Positions 8,377 through 18,035 are shown, numbered from the stretch's first letter. The stretch: DNA of 64,000 nucleotides from Bradyrhizobium lablabi (GCF_018129385.1 NZ_JAFCLN010000010.1:62001-126000); one strand, 5' to 3'. Made by a program: numbers and translations. Notes: generated by a model not told the origin, from the sequence alone.

Positions 8377-9273
8377 CTAAGCGCTCCTGCCGAGAAATTG
8401 CTGCCAGTCCGCGCCGCGCAGCATCCGCATCACGGCGGAGGCCACCGCAGTGCGCTGACGCCCGGCGACACCATAGAGATGCACCGTGCGGCGCGCATCG
8501 AGCCCGTCCACCGTCGCTCGCTGCAATGTCGGCGGGATCGTCGCGGTATGAGGCATTACGGCAAAGCCGATGTCGGCTTCCAGCAGCGAGATCAGATCGC
8601 GCTCGGACGAGATTTCGTGACTGCGGTCGACGTTGATGCCTTGTTCACGCAAGGAGTCGTTGAGGCGAACGGCATGCTCGCAATATTTGCGCGACAGCAA
8701 CTGCTCGTTTCGCAGATCCTCGAAGCCGATGCCGTCGCGATCGGCCAGCGGATGCTGCCGGTTGACGACGAGGTCGAAGCTTTCGGTGAACAGCGGCCAG
8801 CTATCGAGCCGGTTCCAGTCCGCATCGATCTCGGCGGCGATGCCGAGTTCTGCCTCGCCCTTTTTCAGGAATTCGCCGACTTCGTGGCTGTTGCCGCGAA
8901 GAAAACGGAATTCCAGCCGATTGAATTGCCGCTTGATCTGGTCGAGGTACGGAATGAGCAGCGCCAGATCGATCGAATGGGTCAGCGCGATCCTGAGCGC
9001 GCCGACTTCGCCGCTCTTGAAGGAGGACGCCAGCGCCCGGGCGCCGCTTGCCGCATCGTAGCACTGCTGAAGCAGCGGGTGCATGCGCTGGCCGAGCTCG
9101 GTGAGCTGCGCTGCGGGCCGCTCGCGCCGGAACAGGTCGCCGCCAAGCTCGGCCTCGAGCTGCTTGATCGCCCGCGTCAGCGAGGGCTGCGCGACGTTGC
9201 ATTCCTCCGCGGCCCGCGTGAAGTTCAACACACGCGCCACCGCAAGGAAATATCGCACCTGGTGCATTTCCAT
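8377..9273 (-). CDS. LysR-family transcriptional regulator
   Basis: About 298 residues from the ATG at 9273 (MEMHQVRYFLAVA), the usual LysR opening; upstream in-frame starts only add a non-conserved leader. The winged helix-turn-helix spans about residues 1-60, with NFTRAAEECNVAQPSLTRAI as the recognition unit, and the inducer-binding domain fills the rest. An ATAG-N7-CTAT box 69-83 bp upstream of this start, shared with the cupin and DUF302 genes, makes autoregulation and control of those neighbours a reasonable inference. The inducer is unknown. Confidence 0.88.
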   Translation of the reverse strand: MEMHQVRYFLAVARVLNFTRAAEECNVAQPSLTRAIKQLEAELGGDLFRRERPAAQLTELGQRMHPLLQQCYDAASGARALASSFKSGEVGALRIALTHSIDLALLIPYLDQIKRQFNRLEFRFLRGNSHEVGEFLKKGEAELGIAAEIDADWNRLDSWPLFTESFDLVVNRQHPLADRDGIGFEDLRNEQLLSRKYCEHAVRLNDSLREQGINVDRSHEISSERDLISLLEADIGFAVMPHTATIPPTLQRATVDGLDARRTVHLYGVAGRQRTAVASAVMRMLRGADWQQFLGRSA

Positions 9274-9341
9274 GATCGTTCCGCCCCGATCTGTTCGCAT
9301 CAAATTAGCCGACAACGCCCGGAAATGACATCATGACTGCA

Positions 9342-9356
9342 ATAGCGCGCACCTAT
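9342..9356. promoter_or_regulatory. ATAGC-N5-CCTAT box upstream of lysR
   Basis: The third copy of the ATAG-N7-CTAT pattern, 69-83 bp upstream of the lysR start, the place where LysR regulators usually bind their own promoter. Confidence 0.45.
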
Positions 9357-9552
9357 CGTTTCAGAAGCCAGGCGGTATTTCCGCCGACCGTGCCCAACGG
9401 GCATATTTTTCGGTGCCTGTTGTTGGCGACATGGCTGCTTGATCCCGGCATCGCATCGGTCGATGGCAGCCTCTCACTAAATATTGATGCCGTAACGAAA
9501 TCGGACGCCTTTACGAACAGTGGGGGCGTGGTGGATCGACAGGGAGCCTGAC

Positions 9553-10701
9553 GTGGACGTTAAGGACTTCAAACCCAACGGGATGCAACTCGGAGAGTTC
9601 GGCCAGATCGTGCTTGTTCTTCAGGGCGGTGGCGCGCTCGGCTCTTACCAGGCGGGCGTCTATCAGGCGCTGCATGAGGCCGGGATCGAGCCGGACTGGA
9701 TCATCGGCACATCGATCGGCGCGATCAATGCCAGCCTGATCGCGGGCAACTCGAGGCAGAACCGCCTGTCGCGGCTGCGCGAGTTCTGGAAGAAGGTGGA
9801 GCAGTCGCCGGTCTGGGATTTTGACAACCTCTTTCCAGGCTTCAGTGGAAAGCTTTCCTACTGGTCAACGGTGACCAGCGGGATTCGCGGGTTCTTCCAG
9901 CCCAGATTGCTGGCCCATGCCGGCGACGACTTTCCGCTCGGCGCCGATCATGCCGGATATTATTCGACCGCGCCGCTGCAACGGACACTGGCGGAGTTCG
10001 TCGATTTCGAACTGATGAACGCCGGCAAGCCGCGCCTCACGGTCGGCGCCGCGCATGTCCGCTCCAGCGAGATGCACTATTTCGACAGCCGCAAATGCCG
10101 GCTTGGCATCGAGCACATCATGGCGTCAGGCGCATTGCCGCCGGCATTCCCAGCCGTGCGCGTTGACGGTGAACTCTATTGGGACGGTGGGATCCTGTCG
10201 AACACACCGACGGAGGCTGTGTTCGATGACCTCCCGCGCAGGAACTCGTTGATCTTCTCGGTGCATCTGTGGAATCCCTCGGGAGATGAGCCTGTCACCA
10301 TGTCCGAGGTGCTGAACCGGCACAAGGACGTGCAGTATTCGAGCCGGATCACCAGTCAAATCGCGCGCCAGCAGCAGGTGCATCGCCTGCGCCATGTGAT
10401 CAATCAGCTGGCCGCGCGACTGCCGGAGGCCGAGCGCAACAGCAGTGCGGTGAGAGAGCTTGCAAGCTACGGCTGCACGACGCGCATGCATGTGGTGCGG
10501 CTGCTCGCACCGCAGCTCGAATGCGAGACTCACACCAAGGATATCGATTTCACGCCGTCCGGCATCATGCAGCGCTGGGACGCCGGCTACGCCCACACCA
10601 GATCGGTGCTGGCGCGAAGGCCCTGGCTCGGCGATTTCGATCCGCTTTCAGGCGTCATCCTGCACGAGCACATGGATGAGCTGCCGGCTGCGGCGGAGTG
10701 A
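9553..10701 (+). CDS. Patatin-like phospholipase / acyl hydrolase
   Basis: About 382 residues from the GTG at 9553, which has AGGGAG six bases upstream; a GTG at 9520 has none. The patatin fold shows the glycine-rich oxyanion loop LQGGGALGSYQAGVYQAL, the nucleophile elbow GTSIG (Ser54) and the catalytic Asp in YWDGGILSNTP. The extended C-terminal part with repeated basic segments (HRLRHVINQLAARL) resembles the DUF3734-containing patatins common in rhizobia. It is likely an intracellular serine lipase or esterase; the substrate is unknown. It converges with glgA with only 5 bp between the ends. Confidence 0.88.
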   Translation: MDVKDFKPNGMQLGEFGQIVLVLQGGGALGSYQAGVYQALHEAGIEPDWIIGTSIGAINASLIAGNSRQNRLSRLREFWKKVEQSPVWDFDNLFPGFSGKLSYWSTVTSGIRGFFQPRLLAHAGDDFPLGADHAGYYSTAPLQRTLAEFVDFELMNAGKPRLTVGAAHVRSSEMHYFDSRKCRLGIEHIMASGALPPAFPAVRVDGELYWDGGILSNTPTEAVFDDLPRRNSLIFSVHLWNPSGDEPVTMSEVLNRHKDVQYSSRITSQIARQQQVHRLRHVINQLAARLPEAERNSSAVRELASYGCTTRMHVVRLLAPQLECETHTKDIDFTPSGIMQRWDAGYAHTRSVLARRPWLGDFDPLSGVILHEHMDELPAAAE

Positions 10702-10706
10702 GTGTG

Positions 10707-12188
10707 CTAGGCGGCAACCGTCGGACGGCCAAGCGTCTTGCGATACAGCGAGTCGTACAGGGCGGCGGAAAGCTTCCAGCTAAACGATCTTGCCATCGCG
10801 CTGCGACGCATCGCGTCCAGCCGGTCCTTTGCGCTGAAGGTCGAGAAGGCACGCCGAACGCCGCCGAGGAAGGAATCCATCGAGGGCCGTTCGAACAAAA
10901 ATCCCGTCTCGCCGTCCTTGATCGTTTCCGCCAATCCTCCGGTCTGGTGACCGATCGGGAGCGAGCCGAACCGCTGCGCATACATCTGGCTGAGCCCGCA
11001 CGGCTCGAAACGTGATGGCATCAGCGTGAAATCGCTGCCGGCGAAAATCCGCCGCGCCTGGGCGTCGTTGAAGCCGATGGTGACGCCGATCGCATCCGGC
11101 CGGCGGCGATGCGCTTCGACCAGCGCGTTCTCAAACCGCGGCTCGCCGCTGCCGGTCACCACGATCTGTCCACCGGCTTCGACGATCTCGTCGGCAGCCG
11201 ACAGCACGAGGTCGATACCCTTCTGATGCACGAGGCGCGCGACCAGCGCGAACATCGGCCCGCGCGAGACGGCGAGACCAAACTGCTTGCGCACGTAGTC
11301 CGCGTTGGCCTGCTTGCCATGCCAGTCGCCGGGAGCAAATTGTTGCGCGAGGTGCTCGCAGGACCGCGGATCCCAGCTCTCGTCGATGCCGTTCAGGATG
11401 CCCGTCAGCTCCTTGGCATCGGAGCGAATTCGGAGCAGGCCTTCGAGCCCGCACCCGAGCTCCTCCGTCGTGATCTCGCGCGCGTAGGTCGCGCTGACCG
11501 TGGTGAGGTGCGAGGCGTAGACGAGGCCGCCCTTGAGAAAAGACAGTTTGTCGTAAAATTCCAGCCCATCGATATGGAAGGAATTTTCCGGGGCACCGAT
11601 CCGCCGCAGCGACTCCTTCGGGAAAAGACCCTGATAGGCGAGGTTATGGATGGTCAGGATCGAGGGGATCTTGCGGCCGCTCCAGGCGAGGTAGGCCGGG
11701 GCCAGTGCCGCCTGCCAGTCATTGGCGTGGATGAGGTCGGCTGCCCAATTCTTGTCCAGTCTGCCTGCGGCAAGCTCGGCCGCCGCCGAAGCAAACCGGC
11801 CGAAGCGGATGTCGTTGTCCGGCCAGTCCTGGCCGTTCTCGTCGCCGTAAGGGTTGCCCGGCCGGTCATAGAGCTCGGGGCAGAGCAGGATGTAGACCGG
11901 TAGTCCGTCCCTGGTGCCGGCGACCCCGAGCGTGCAGGCCGGCATCTCGGCCATCGCCGGCAAATGCCCCAAAACATGAATATGCGTGAACTGTTCGACC
12001 ACATCCCGGTAGCCCGGCAGCATGATCCGGATGTCGGTGAAGGCGCGCAGTGCACGGGGAAGGGCGGCAGAGACAGCGGCAAGACCGCCGACCCGGATAA
12101 AGTCATCCATCTCAGTGGTGACGAAAAGAACCCTCAAGTAACGCCCCTGCAAAAGGTTCGGCATGAGCTCCGGCGAACAGCTATGCAA
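10707..12188 (-). CDS. glgA: Glycogen synthase (ADP-glucose type)
   Basis: The protein has 493 residues, close to the usual 480-500, and is a GT5/GT-B enzyme. The N-terminal strand LRVLFVTTEMDDF leads to RVGGLAAVSAALPRAL, where the ADP-glucose-binding KxGGL is RVGGL (Arg32). LIHANDWQAALAPAY, LTIHNLAYQG, ILNGIDESWDP and the C-terminal SRFEPCGLSQMYAQRFGSLP are all characteristic. It elongates alpha-1,4-glucan from ADP-glucose in the cytoplasm. The start could lie at Met9 or a few codons later. It is alone on its strand here; glgB/glgC are not in view. Confidence 0.92.
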   Translation of the reverse strand: MHSCSPELMPNLLQGRYLRVLFVTTEMDDFIRVGGLAAVSAALPRALRAFTDIRIMLPGYRDVVEQFTHIHVLGHLPAMAEMPACTLGVAGTRDGLPVYILLCPELYDRPGNPYGDENGQDWPDNDIRFGRFASAAAELAAGRLDKNWAADLIHANDWQAALAPAYLAWSGRKIPSILTIHNLAYQGLFPKESLRRIGAPENSFHIDGLEFYDKLSFLKGGLVYASHLTTVSATYAREITTEELGCGLEGLLRIRSDAKELTGILNGIDESWDPRSCEHLAQQFAPGDWHGKQANADYVRKQFGLAVSRGPMFALVARLVHQKGIDLVLSAADEIVEAGGQIVVTGSGEPRFENALVEAHRRRPDAIGVTIGFNDAQARRIFAGSDFTLMPSRFEPCGLSQMYAQRFGSLPIGHQTGGLAETIKDGETGFLFERPSMDSFLGGVRRAFSTFSAKDRLDAMRRSAMARSFSWKLSAALYDSLYRKTLGRPTVAA

Positions 12189-12329
12189 GAAAAGGTCCAG
12201 TTTTCTTTCATGGATAATACGCCCGAGGCCAAAGGGTTCCTAAAAGGCTTTCCCGCCAGAGCTGCACAAATTAGGGTCACGCCCGGCCGGCCAACGGCCG
12301 GCCAAAGCCGGGGAGGGAGCGTGTCGCCA

Positions 12330-13535
12330 ATGACAATAACAAACAAGGATGAGGGGAAATTGACAGGCAGCTTCGAAGGTCTTCGCGTGCTCGATTTTTC
12401 GACCACGATCGCAGGTCCCCATTGCACGCGCATGCTGGCCGACATGGGCGCCGAGGTGATCAAGGTCGAGACCGCCGAAGGCGAGACGATGCGGACGCGG
12501 CTTCCGGTCCGGAACGGCTGTAGCACCGCGTTCGGCTCGCTCAACGTCGGCAAGAACAGCGTCGTGCTCGACCTGAAATCGGCTGAAGGCATCGAGGCCG
12601 TGCGCCGCCTGGTCGCGACATCGGATGTGCTGGTCGAGAATTTTCGCCCCGGCGTGATGCGGCGGCTGAAGCTCGACTATGCCTCCCTCCGCGAGCTCAA
12701 TCCGAAACTGATCTATTGCTCGATCTCCGGCTACGGCCAGACCGGTCCTTCGGCGGAACTGCCGGCCTATGCGCCGGTCATCCACGCGGCCTCCGGCTAT
12801 GAGATGGCGCACCTCGCCTATCAGCCGGGGCGCAGCCGGCCGGACTATTGCGGCATCTATCACGCCGATGTCCTGACCGGCGTCTACGCCTTCGGTGCCA
12901 TTTCGGCGGCGCTGTATCAGCGAGGCAGCACCGGGAAGGGTCAGCACATCGACGTGTCGATGCTGGAATCGATGCTGAGCCTGACGCTCAACGAAGTGCA
13001 GTGGTCGCAGTTCGAGGTGCAGCCGAGCCAGCGTCCGATGTTCGGGCCGATCGAAACGACGGACGGATATGTCATGGCCGCCGTCGCCAGTGAGAAAACC
13101 TTTCAGGCTCTGTTGCAGGTGATCGGCCGTCCCGAATGGATCACGGACGTGCGCTTTGCAAAATATTCCGACCGCCGCGCCAACTGGGGAGAATTGATGG
13201 ACGCGGTCGAGGCATGGTCGCGCACGGTGACGACGCAAGCGTGTCTCACGGAGCTGAACGGCCACGGCGTTCCGTCGGCTGCCTATCGCACGGTGAAGGA
13301 AGCCTTGAGTGATCCGCAGCTCGCGCACCGCGGCGCGCTCGCCGAGGTCGCCGATGGCGGCGGCACTTTCAAGGTACTCAACCTTCCTTTTCGCATGTCC
13401 GGCGCCAAAGTGGCGGCAGCGCCAAAGATGGCGACACTGGGCGAGCACACCCGCGCGTACCTGAAGGAAGCCGGCCTCTCCGACGACGAGATCGCAACGT
13501 TTTCCGACAAGACGGCAGTTGCCGCACGGCGCTGA
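12330..13535 (+). CDS. CaiB/BaiF family (class III) CoA-transferase
   Basis: About 401 residues from the ATG at 12330, with GGGAG ten bases upstream; an in-frame GTG at 12321 is an equal alternative. The protein shows GLRVLDFSTTIAGPHCTRMLADMGAE split across the first strand, LVENFRPGVMRRL, and the catalytic Asp180 in CGIYHADVLTGVYA. The family moves CoA between organic acids (formyl, carnitine, benzylsuccinate and similar). It lies 150 bp upstream of a five-gene ABC importer on the same strand, which hints that the imported compound is activated as a CoA ester. That link is inference. Confidence 0.88.
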   Translation: MTITNKDEGKLTGSFEGLRVLDFSTTIAGPHCTRMLADMGAEVIKVETAEGETMRTRLPVRNGCSTAFGSLNVGKNSVVLDLKSAEGIEAVRRLVATSDVLVENFRPGVMRRLKLDYASLRELNPKLIYCSISGYGQTGPSAELPAYAPVIHAASGYEMAHLAYQPGRSRPDYCGIYHADVLTGVYAFGAISAALYQRGSTGKGQHIDVSMLESMLSLTLNEVQWSQFEVQPSQRPMFGPIETTDGYVMAAVASEKTFQALLQVIGRPEWITDVRFAKYSDRRANWGELMDAVEAWSRTVTTQACLTELNGHGVPSAAYRTVKEALSDPQLAHRGALAEVADGGGTFKVLNLPFRMSGAKVAAAPKMATLGEHTRAYLKEAGLSDDEIATFSDKTAVAARR

Positions 13536-13685
13536 CCATCTTGTCAATTTCACGTAACAGGCCCTGCGGCTTTTCATCCGCAGCGCTTGTTATGGTCTTG
13601 CCGCAGCGAGCGATTCCAGCCAATCTGACGCCAGCATCATATACGATCCGGAACACCGGACGGACGGTTATCGGGAGGGATCACC

Positions 13686-15227
13686 ATGAAGGCGGCAATC
13701 CGTTCGCGTGTGCTTGCGCGAATTTTCCTTGTGACGGCATTTGGCGTCGCGCTCTCTGCGGCGCCCGCCAGCGCGCAGAAATCGGGCGGCACCATCACCG
13801 TCGGCCTCGAGCTCGACATCCCCGGCTTCGATCCGCTCAAGGTCGGCGTCTACGACACCGCGGCGTTGACCGCTTCGTCCGCGATCTTCGATACGCTCAC
13901 CACTCTCGATGCCAATGGAAAGGCCCAGCCCAAGCTCGCGGTCTCCTGGCAGCATTCCGAGGACTTCAAGACCTGGACCTTCAAGCTGCGTCCGGGCGTC
14001 AAGTTCCACGATGGCACGCCGTTCAACGCGGCTGCCTACAAGGAGAACTTCGACCGGCAGAAGGATCCCGCCAACAAATGCCGCTGTGCCTTCTATATCT
14101 CGGCCGTGAAGAGCGTCGAGGCGCCCGACGAATTGACGGTGGTCTATGATCTCGCCGATCCTTCGGTGAATTATCCGACACTTGTCTCCTACGCGAACCA
14201 GAATGCGGCGATGCATTCGCCGACGGCGTGGAAGGCCAAGGGTGACGACTACAATCGCAATCCCGTCGGCACCGGCCCCTACATCCTGAAATCCTGGACC
14301 GCCGGCGATCGCATGATCCTGGAGAAGAATCCGGACTATTGGGACAAGGATAAGGTCTTCCTCGACCGCATCATCCTGAAGCCGCTGCCCGATGCGCAGT
14401 CGCGTTTTGCCAGCCTGCAATCGGGCGAGGCCGATTTGATCTGGGAAGACGAATACGCGGCCGACAGCATCCAGAAGGCGCAGAAAGATCCGAAACTGAC
14501 GGTGCACAACTATATCGGTTCAGGCGCAGCCGTCTACGCTTTCAACACCAAGACGCCGCCGTTCGATGACGTGCGCGTGCGCCAGGCGCTGGTGATGGCG
14601 ATCGACCGCAAGAAGATGTCGATGGCGATCACCAACGGCCTCAGCCGGCCGACCACCAATCCCTATGGCGATGGCTCCTGGGTCAAGTGCAAGGATGACG
14701 GGGCGCTGCCTAACGACATCGAGAAGGCCAAGGCGCTGATCAAGGAATACGGCAAGCCGGTCGAGTTCAAGATGCTGGTTACCGCGACCCCGCGCGGGCG
14801 CAATGTCGGACAGGTGCTACAGCAGTTCTGGAAGAATGTCGGCGCCAACATGGAAATCGAGCAGGTCGAGCAGGCCACCATTCCGCCGCGTGCGTTCATG
14901 CGCCAGTTCCAGTTGACGCCCTGGCGCATCGTCGACCTCGCCGATCCCGACCCGCAGATGTACGCCAACTTCAAGACCGGAAGCCCGGTGGCGCTCGCCA
15001 ACTATTCCAATCCGGAACTCGACGCGCTGCTCGACAAGGCCCGCACGACGGCCGAAACCGAAAAGCGCATCGACCTCTATTGCGAGATCAGCCGGCTGAT
15101 CAACAAGGAGGCGATCTGGTTCTGGACCTTCCAGAACACCTACTATGCGATCTCGACGGCGAAGATCAAAGGTCTACCTAAGATGTACAGCGGGGTGATC
15201 GACGTGTCGCGCGTCTGGAAGGAATAA
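13686..15227 (+). CDS. ABC importer substrate-binding protein (SBP family 5, dipeptide/nickel type)
   Basis: The protein has 513 residues with a signal peptide ending near residue 32 (APASAQ), so it is periplasmic. The family-5 solute-binding fold is seen in TFKLRPGVKFHDGTPFNAAAY, NPVGTGPYILKSW and LIWEDEYAADSIQ. This family carries peptides, nickel chelates, opines and other small organic compounds, so the ligand is open. It is the first gene of a tightly packed operon (permease 6 bp downstream, then overlapping genes). GGGAGG stands before the ATG. Confidence 0.92.
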   Translation: MKAAIRSRVLARIFLVTAFGVALSAAPASAQKSGGTITVGLELDIPGFDPLKVGVYDTAALTASSAIFDTLTTLDANGKAQPKLAVSWQHSEDFKTWTFKLRPGVKFHDGTPFNAAAYKENFDRQKDPANKCRCAFYISAVKSVEAPDELTVVYDLADPSVNYPTLVSYANQNAAMHSPTAWKAKGDDYNRNPVGTGPYILKSWTAGDRMILEKNPDYWDKDKVFLDRIILKPLPDAQSRFASLQSGEADLIWEDEYAADSIQKAQKDPKLTVHNYIGSGAAVYAFNTKTPPFDDVRVRQALVMAIDRKKMSMAITNGLSRPTTNPYGDGSWVKCKDDGALPNDIEKAKALIKEYGKPVEFKMLVTATPRGRNVGQVLQQFWKNVGANMEIEQVEQATIPPRAFMRQFQLTPWRIVDLADPDPQMYANFKTGSPVALANYSNPELDALLDKARTTAETEKRIDLYCEISRLINKEAIWFWTFQNTYYAISTAKIKGLPKMYSGVIDVSRVWKE

Positions 15228-15233
15228 CCTCCC

Positions 15234-16184
15234 ATGGCGTTCTTCCTGGCGCGCCGGCTGCTTTATCTGTTGCCGGTGCTGCTTGCAGTCTCGCTGCTGA
15301 CGTTCCTGATCGCCTCGCTCTTGCCGGGCGATCTGGCCTACACGATCCTCGGCGACCAGGCGACGCCTGAAAACCTGGCGGCGCTCCGGCGCGACATGGG
15401 ACTGGATCAGCCGATCTGGTGGCGCTATTTCGGCTGGCTCGGCAACGCACTACAGGGGGATCTCGGCCGTTCGTTCCGCACCGGGCAGACCGTGCTGCAA
15501 GCGGTAACCGAGCGGCTGCCGGTGTCGCTCGAATTGATGTTGCTGGCGCAGATCGGGGCGCTTGCCATCGGCGTTCCCCTTGCGATTGCGTGTGCAGTGC
15601 GCAGCGGCAGCGCCTTCGACCGCTTCATGACCGGCAGTGCCTTTGCAATGCTGTCGGTGCCGACCTTCCTGTCCGCGATCCTGCTGATCTACCTGTTTGC
15701 CGTTGAACTCGGCTGGCTGCCGGCGACCGGTTATGTCCCGTTCGCGGAGGACCCGCTCGCCAATTTGCGCTTCATGGTGCTGCCGGCGCTGACGCTGGCG
15801 CTGGCCGAGTGGCCTGGGATCATGCGCATCCTGCGCTCCGACATGATCGCGACCTTGCAGGAGGACTACATTGCGATGGCGCGCGCCAAGGGCCTGAAGG
15901 CCTCGCGCATCCTGTTCGTGCACGCGCTGAAACCATCGTCGCTGACGCTGATCACGATCACCGGCATCAATATCGGCCGATTGATCGGCGGCGCGCTGAT
16001 CGTCGAGACCATCTTTGCCTTGCCCGGCATCGGTCGGCTGCTGGTGAGCGCCATCCTCACGCGTGACCTCATCATCCTGCAAGGCGTGGTGCTGCTGGTC
16101 GGCTGCGGCTTCGTCATCATGAACTTCATCGTCGACATGCTCTACGCCGTCCTCGATCCCAGGATCCGCCATGGCCACGCTTGA
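15234..16184 (+). CDS. ABC importer permease (DppB type)
   Basis: The protein has 316 residues. The first helix with ARRLLYLLPVLLAVSLLTFL and the large loop LRRDMGLDQPIWWRYFGWLG are typical of DppB/OppB subunits. The EAA loop that contacts the ATPase is ARAKGLKASRILFVHALKPS. It has six predicted membrane helices. It overlaps the next permease gene by 14 bp, evidence for one transcript and coupled translation. Confidence 0.93.
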   Translation: MAFFLARRLLYLLPVLLAVSLLTFLIASLLPGDLAYTILGDQATPENLAALRRDMGLDQPIWWRYFGWLGNALQGDLGRSFRTGQTVLQAVTERLPVSLELMLLAQIGALAIGVPLAIACAVRSGSAFDRFMTGSAFAMLSVPTFLSAILLIYLFAVELGWLPATGYVPFAEDPLANLRFMVLPALTLALAEWPGIMRILRSDMIATLQEDYIAMARAKGLKASRILFVHALKPSSLTLITITGINIGRLIGGALIVETIFALPGIGRLLVSAILTRDLIILQGVVLLVGCGFVIMNFIVDMLYAVLDPRIRHGHA

Positions 16185-17043
16185 GCTCGATCTGGCCGAG
16201 GAGGCCGTCTCCGCGCCCGTGCGCAAGGGCCGGCGGTTCGGGATGCTGTTCTGGGCTGCGATCGGCTGGATCGTCCTGGTGTGCGCGCTCGCGATCTTCG
16301 CCGGCGTGCTGCCGATTCCGGACCCCACTGCGATGGATATGCTGGAGCGGCGCGCGCCTTATTCATGGGAGCACTGGCTCGGCACCGACGGCCTCGGCCG
16401 CGACGAGGTTTCGCGATTGATCTACGGCGCGCGAATATCGCTGGTCGTAGGCCTGTGCGCGCCGATGATCGGCCTCACTGTTGGCGGCGCGCTCGGTATG
16501 CTCGCCGGCTATTTCCGCGGCCGGTTCGAGACGCTGACGGTCGGAGGCACCGACGTGCTGCTGGCATTCCCGCCGCTGATCCTCGTGCTGGCGATCATCG
16601 CCTTTCTCGGCCAGTCGATCTTCAATCTCACCTGCATCCTCGGCGTACTCGGCATTCCCGCCTTCATGCGGGTCGCGCGCGCCACCACGCTGACGCTCTC
16701 GCGCCGCGAATTCGTGATCGCAGCGCAAGCGCTCGGCGCCTCGCATTCGCGTATCCTGCTGAGGGAATTGCTGCCCAATGTGATCCTGCCACTGTTTGCC
16801 TTCTTCCTGCTCGGCGTTGCCGTCACCATCGTGGTCGAGGGATCGCTGTCGTTCCTCGGGCTGGGCGTGCCGCCGCCGATCTCGAGCTGGGGCAGCATGA
16901 TCGGGGAGGGCCGCGAGAGCCTCGAAGTCGCGCCGCGGCTGGCTTTCCTTCCCGCGGTTGCAATGTTCCTCACCGTGCTCGCCTTCAACCTGGTCGGCGA
17001 CACGCTACGAGCGATCACCGATCCAAGGCAGGGCGCGCTGTGA
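16171..17043 (+). CDS. ABC importer permease (DppC type)
   Basis: The protein has 290 residues. After a cytoplasmic N-terminus and first helix comes the OppC-type segment HWLGTDGLGRDEVSRLIYGA, then the EAA loop AAQALGASHSRILLRELLPN. It pairs with the upstream DppB-type subunit to form the membrane channel. Its TGA overlaps the GTG start of the following ATPase gene in a GTGA junction. Confidence 0.93.
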   Translation: MATLELDLAEEAVSAPVRKGRRFGMLFWAAIGWIVLVCALAIFAGVLPIPDPTAMDMLERRAPYSWEHWLGTDGLGRDEVSRLIYGARISLVVGLCAPMIGLTVGGALGMLAGYFRGRFETLTVGGTDVLLAFPPLILVLAIIAFLGQSIFNLTCILGVLGIPAFMRVARATTLTLSRREFVIAAQALGASHSRILLRELLPNVILPLFAFFLLGVAVTIVVEGSLSFLGLGVPPPISSWGSMIGEGRESLEVAPRLAFLPAVAMFLTVLAFNLVGDTLRAITDPRQGAL

Positions 17044-18035
17044 CGGACCGGGTGCTGCTCTCGATCGAGAATGTCGCGGTCGACCTGCCGACGCCGCGCG
17101 GCAATCTGCGCGCGGTCGATGGCGTCGACCTCAAGCTCAATGCCGGCCGCACGCTCGGCATCGTCGGCGAATCCGGCTGCGGCAAGACCATGCTGTCGCG
17201 CGCCGTCCTTCAGCTTCTGCCGAAAAAGGCAATGCTGTCCGGCCGCGTGATGTTCGACGGCAAGGACCTCGTTACCCTCGATCGGGAACGCCTGCGCAAA
17301 CTGCGCGGCCGTTCGCTCGCCGTCGTGTTCCAGGACCCGATGACATCGCTCAATCCGGTGTTGACCATCGGCACGCAACTGATCGAGACGTTGCAAGAGC
17401 ATCTCGAGCTCGACATGGCGGCCGCAAAGAGGCGCAGCGTCGAGCTGCTTGCCGCGGTCGGCATTCCTGCGCCGGAACAGCGCCTGACCCAATATCCGCA
17501 TCAGCTATCCGGCGGCATGCGCCAGCGCGTCGCGATCGCGATCGCGCTGTCCTGCGAGCCGGAGCTGCTGATCGCCGACGAGCCGACCACCGCGCTCGAT
17601 GTCACCATCCAGGCGCAAATTCTCGACCTGCTGGCGCGCGAGCAGCGCCGCCGCCATATGGCGATGATCATCATCACCCATGACCTCGGCGTCGTTGCCG
17701 GCCGCACCGACGAGGTCGCGGTGATGTATGCCGGCCGCGTGGTCGAGCGTGCCCCGACGCAGGCCCTGTTCAAGAAGATGCGCATGCCCTACACCGAGGC
17801 GCTGCTGGCCGCGATCCCCAAGATCGACACCGCGCCGCATACGGTATTGCCGGCGATCTCGGGGCGTCCGCCCGATCCGACGCGTCCGCTGAAGGGGTGC
17901 TCCTTTGCGCCGCGTTGCCGCTATGCGCTGGCCGGCTGCCACGTCGAAAAGCCGGCATTGACCGCGGCGGAAACGCCGGCGCATCAATTCGCCTGCTTCT
18001 ATCCCATCGGGACCGAGGCCCGCGTCCCCGCATGA
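17040..18035 (+). CDS. ABC importer ATP-binding protein (DppD type)
   Basis: About 331 residues from the GTG at 17040, which overlaps the upstream stop by four bases. Walker A is GESGCGKT, the Q-loop lies in VFQDPMTSLNPV, the signature is LSGGMRQR, Walker B is LLIADEPTT, and the H-loop is IITHDLGVV. The C-terminal oligopeptide/dipeptide domain with RPPDPTRPLKGCSFAPRCRYA and later Cys residues belongs to the Opp/Dpp ATPase class. It energises uptake together with the following ATPase. Confidence 0.94.
   Translation: MTDRVLLSIENVAVDLPTPRGNLRAVDGVDLKLNAGRTLGIVGESGCGKTMLSRAVLQLLPKKAMLSGRVMFDGKDLVTLDRERLRKLRGRSLAVVFQDPMTSLNPVLTIGTQLIETLQEHLELDMAAAKRRSVELLAAVGIPAPEQRLTQYPHQLSGGMRQRVAIAIALSCEPELLIADEPTTALDVTIQAQILDLLAREQRRRHMAMIIITHDLGVVAGRTDEVAVMYAGRVVERAPTQALFKKMRMPYTEALLAAIPKIDTAPHTVLPAISGRPPDPTRPLKGCSFAPRCRYALAGCHVEKPALTAAETPAHQFACFYPIGTEARVPA

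Noticed and set aside
9333..9551. A 72-codon frame with a possible GGAAA ribosome site upstream of the patatin gene
   Set aside because: There is no domain and no signal. It ends inside the patatin ribosome site and overlaps the operator-like box upstream of lysR.
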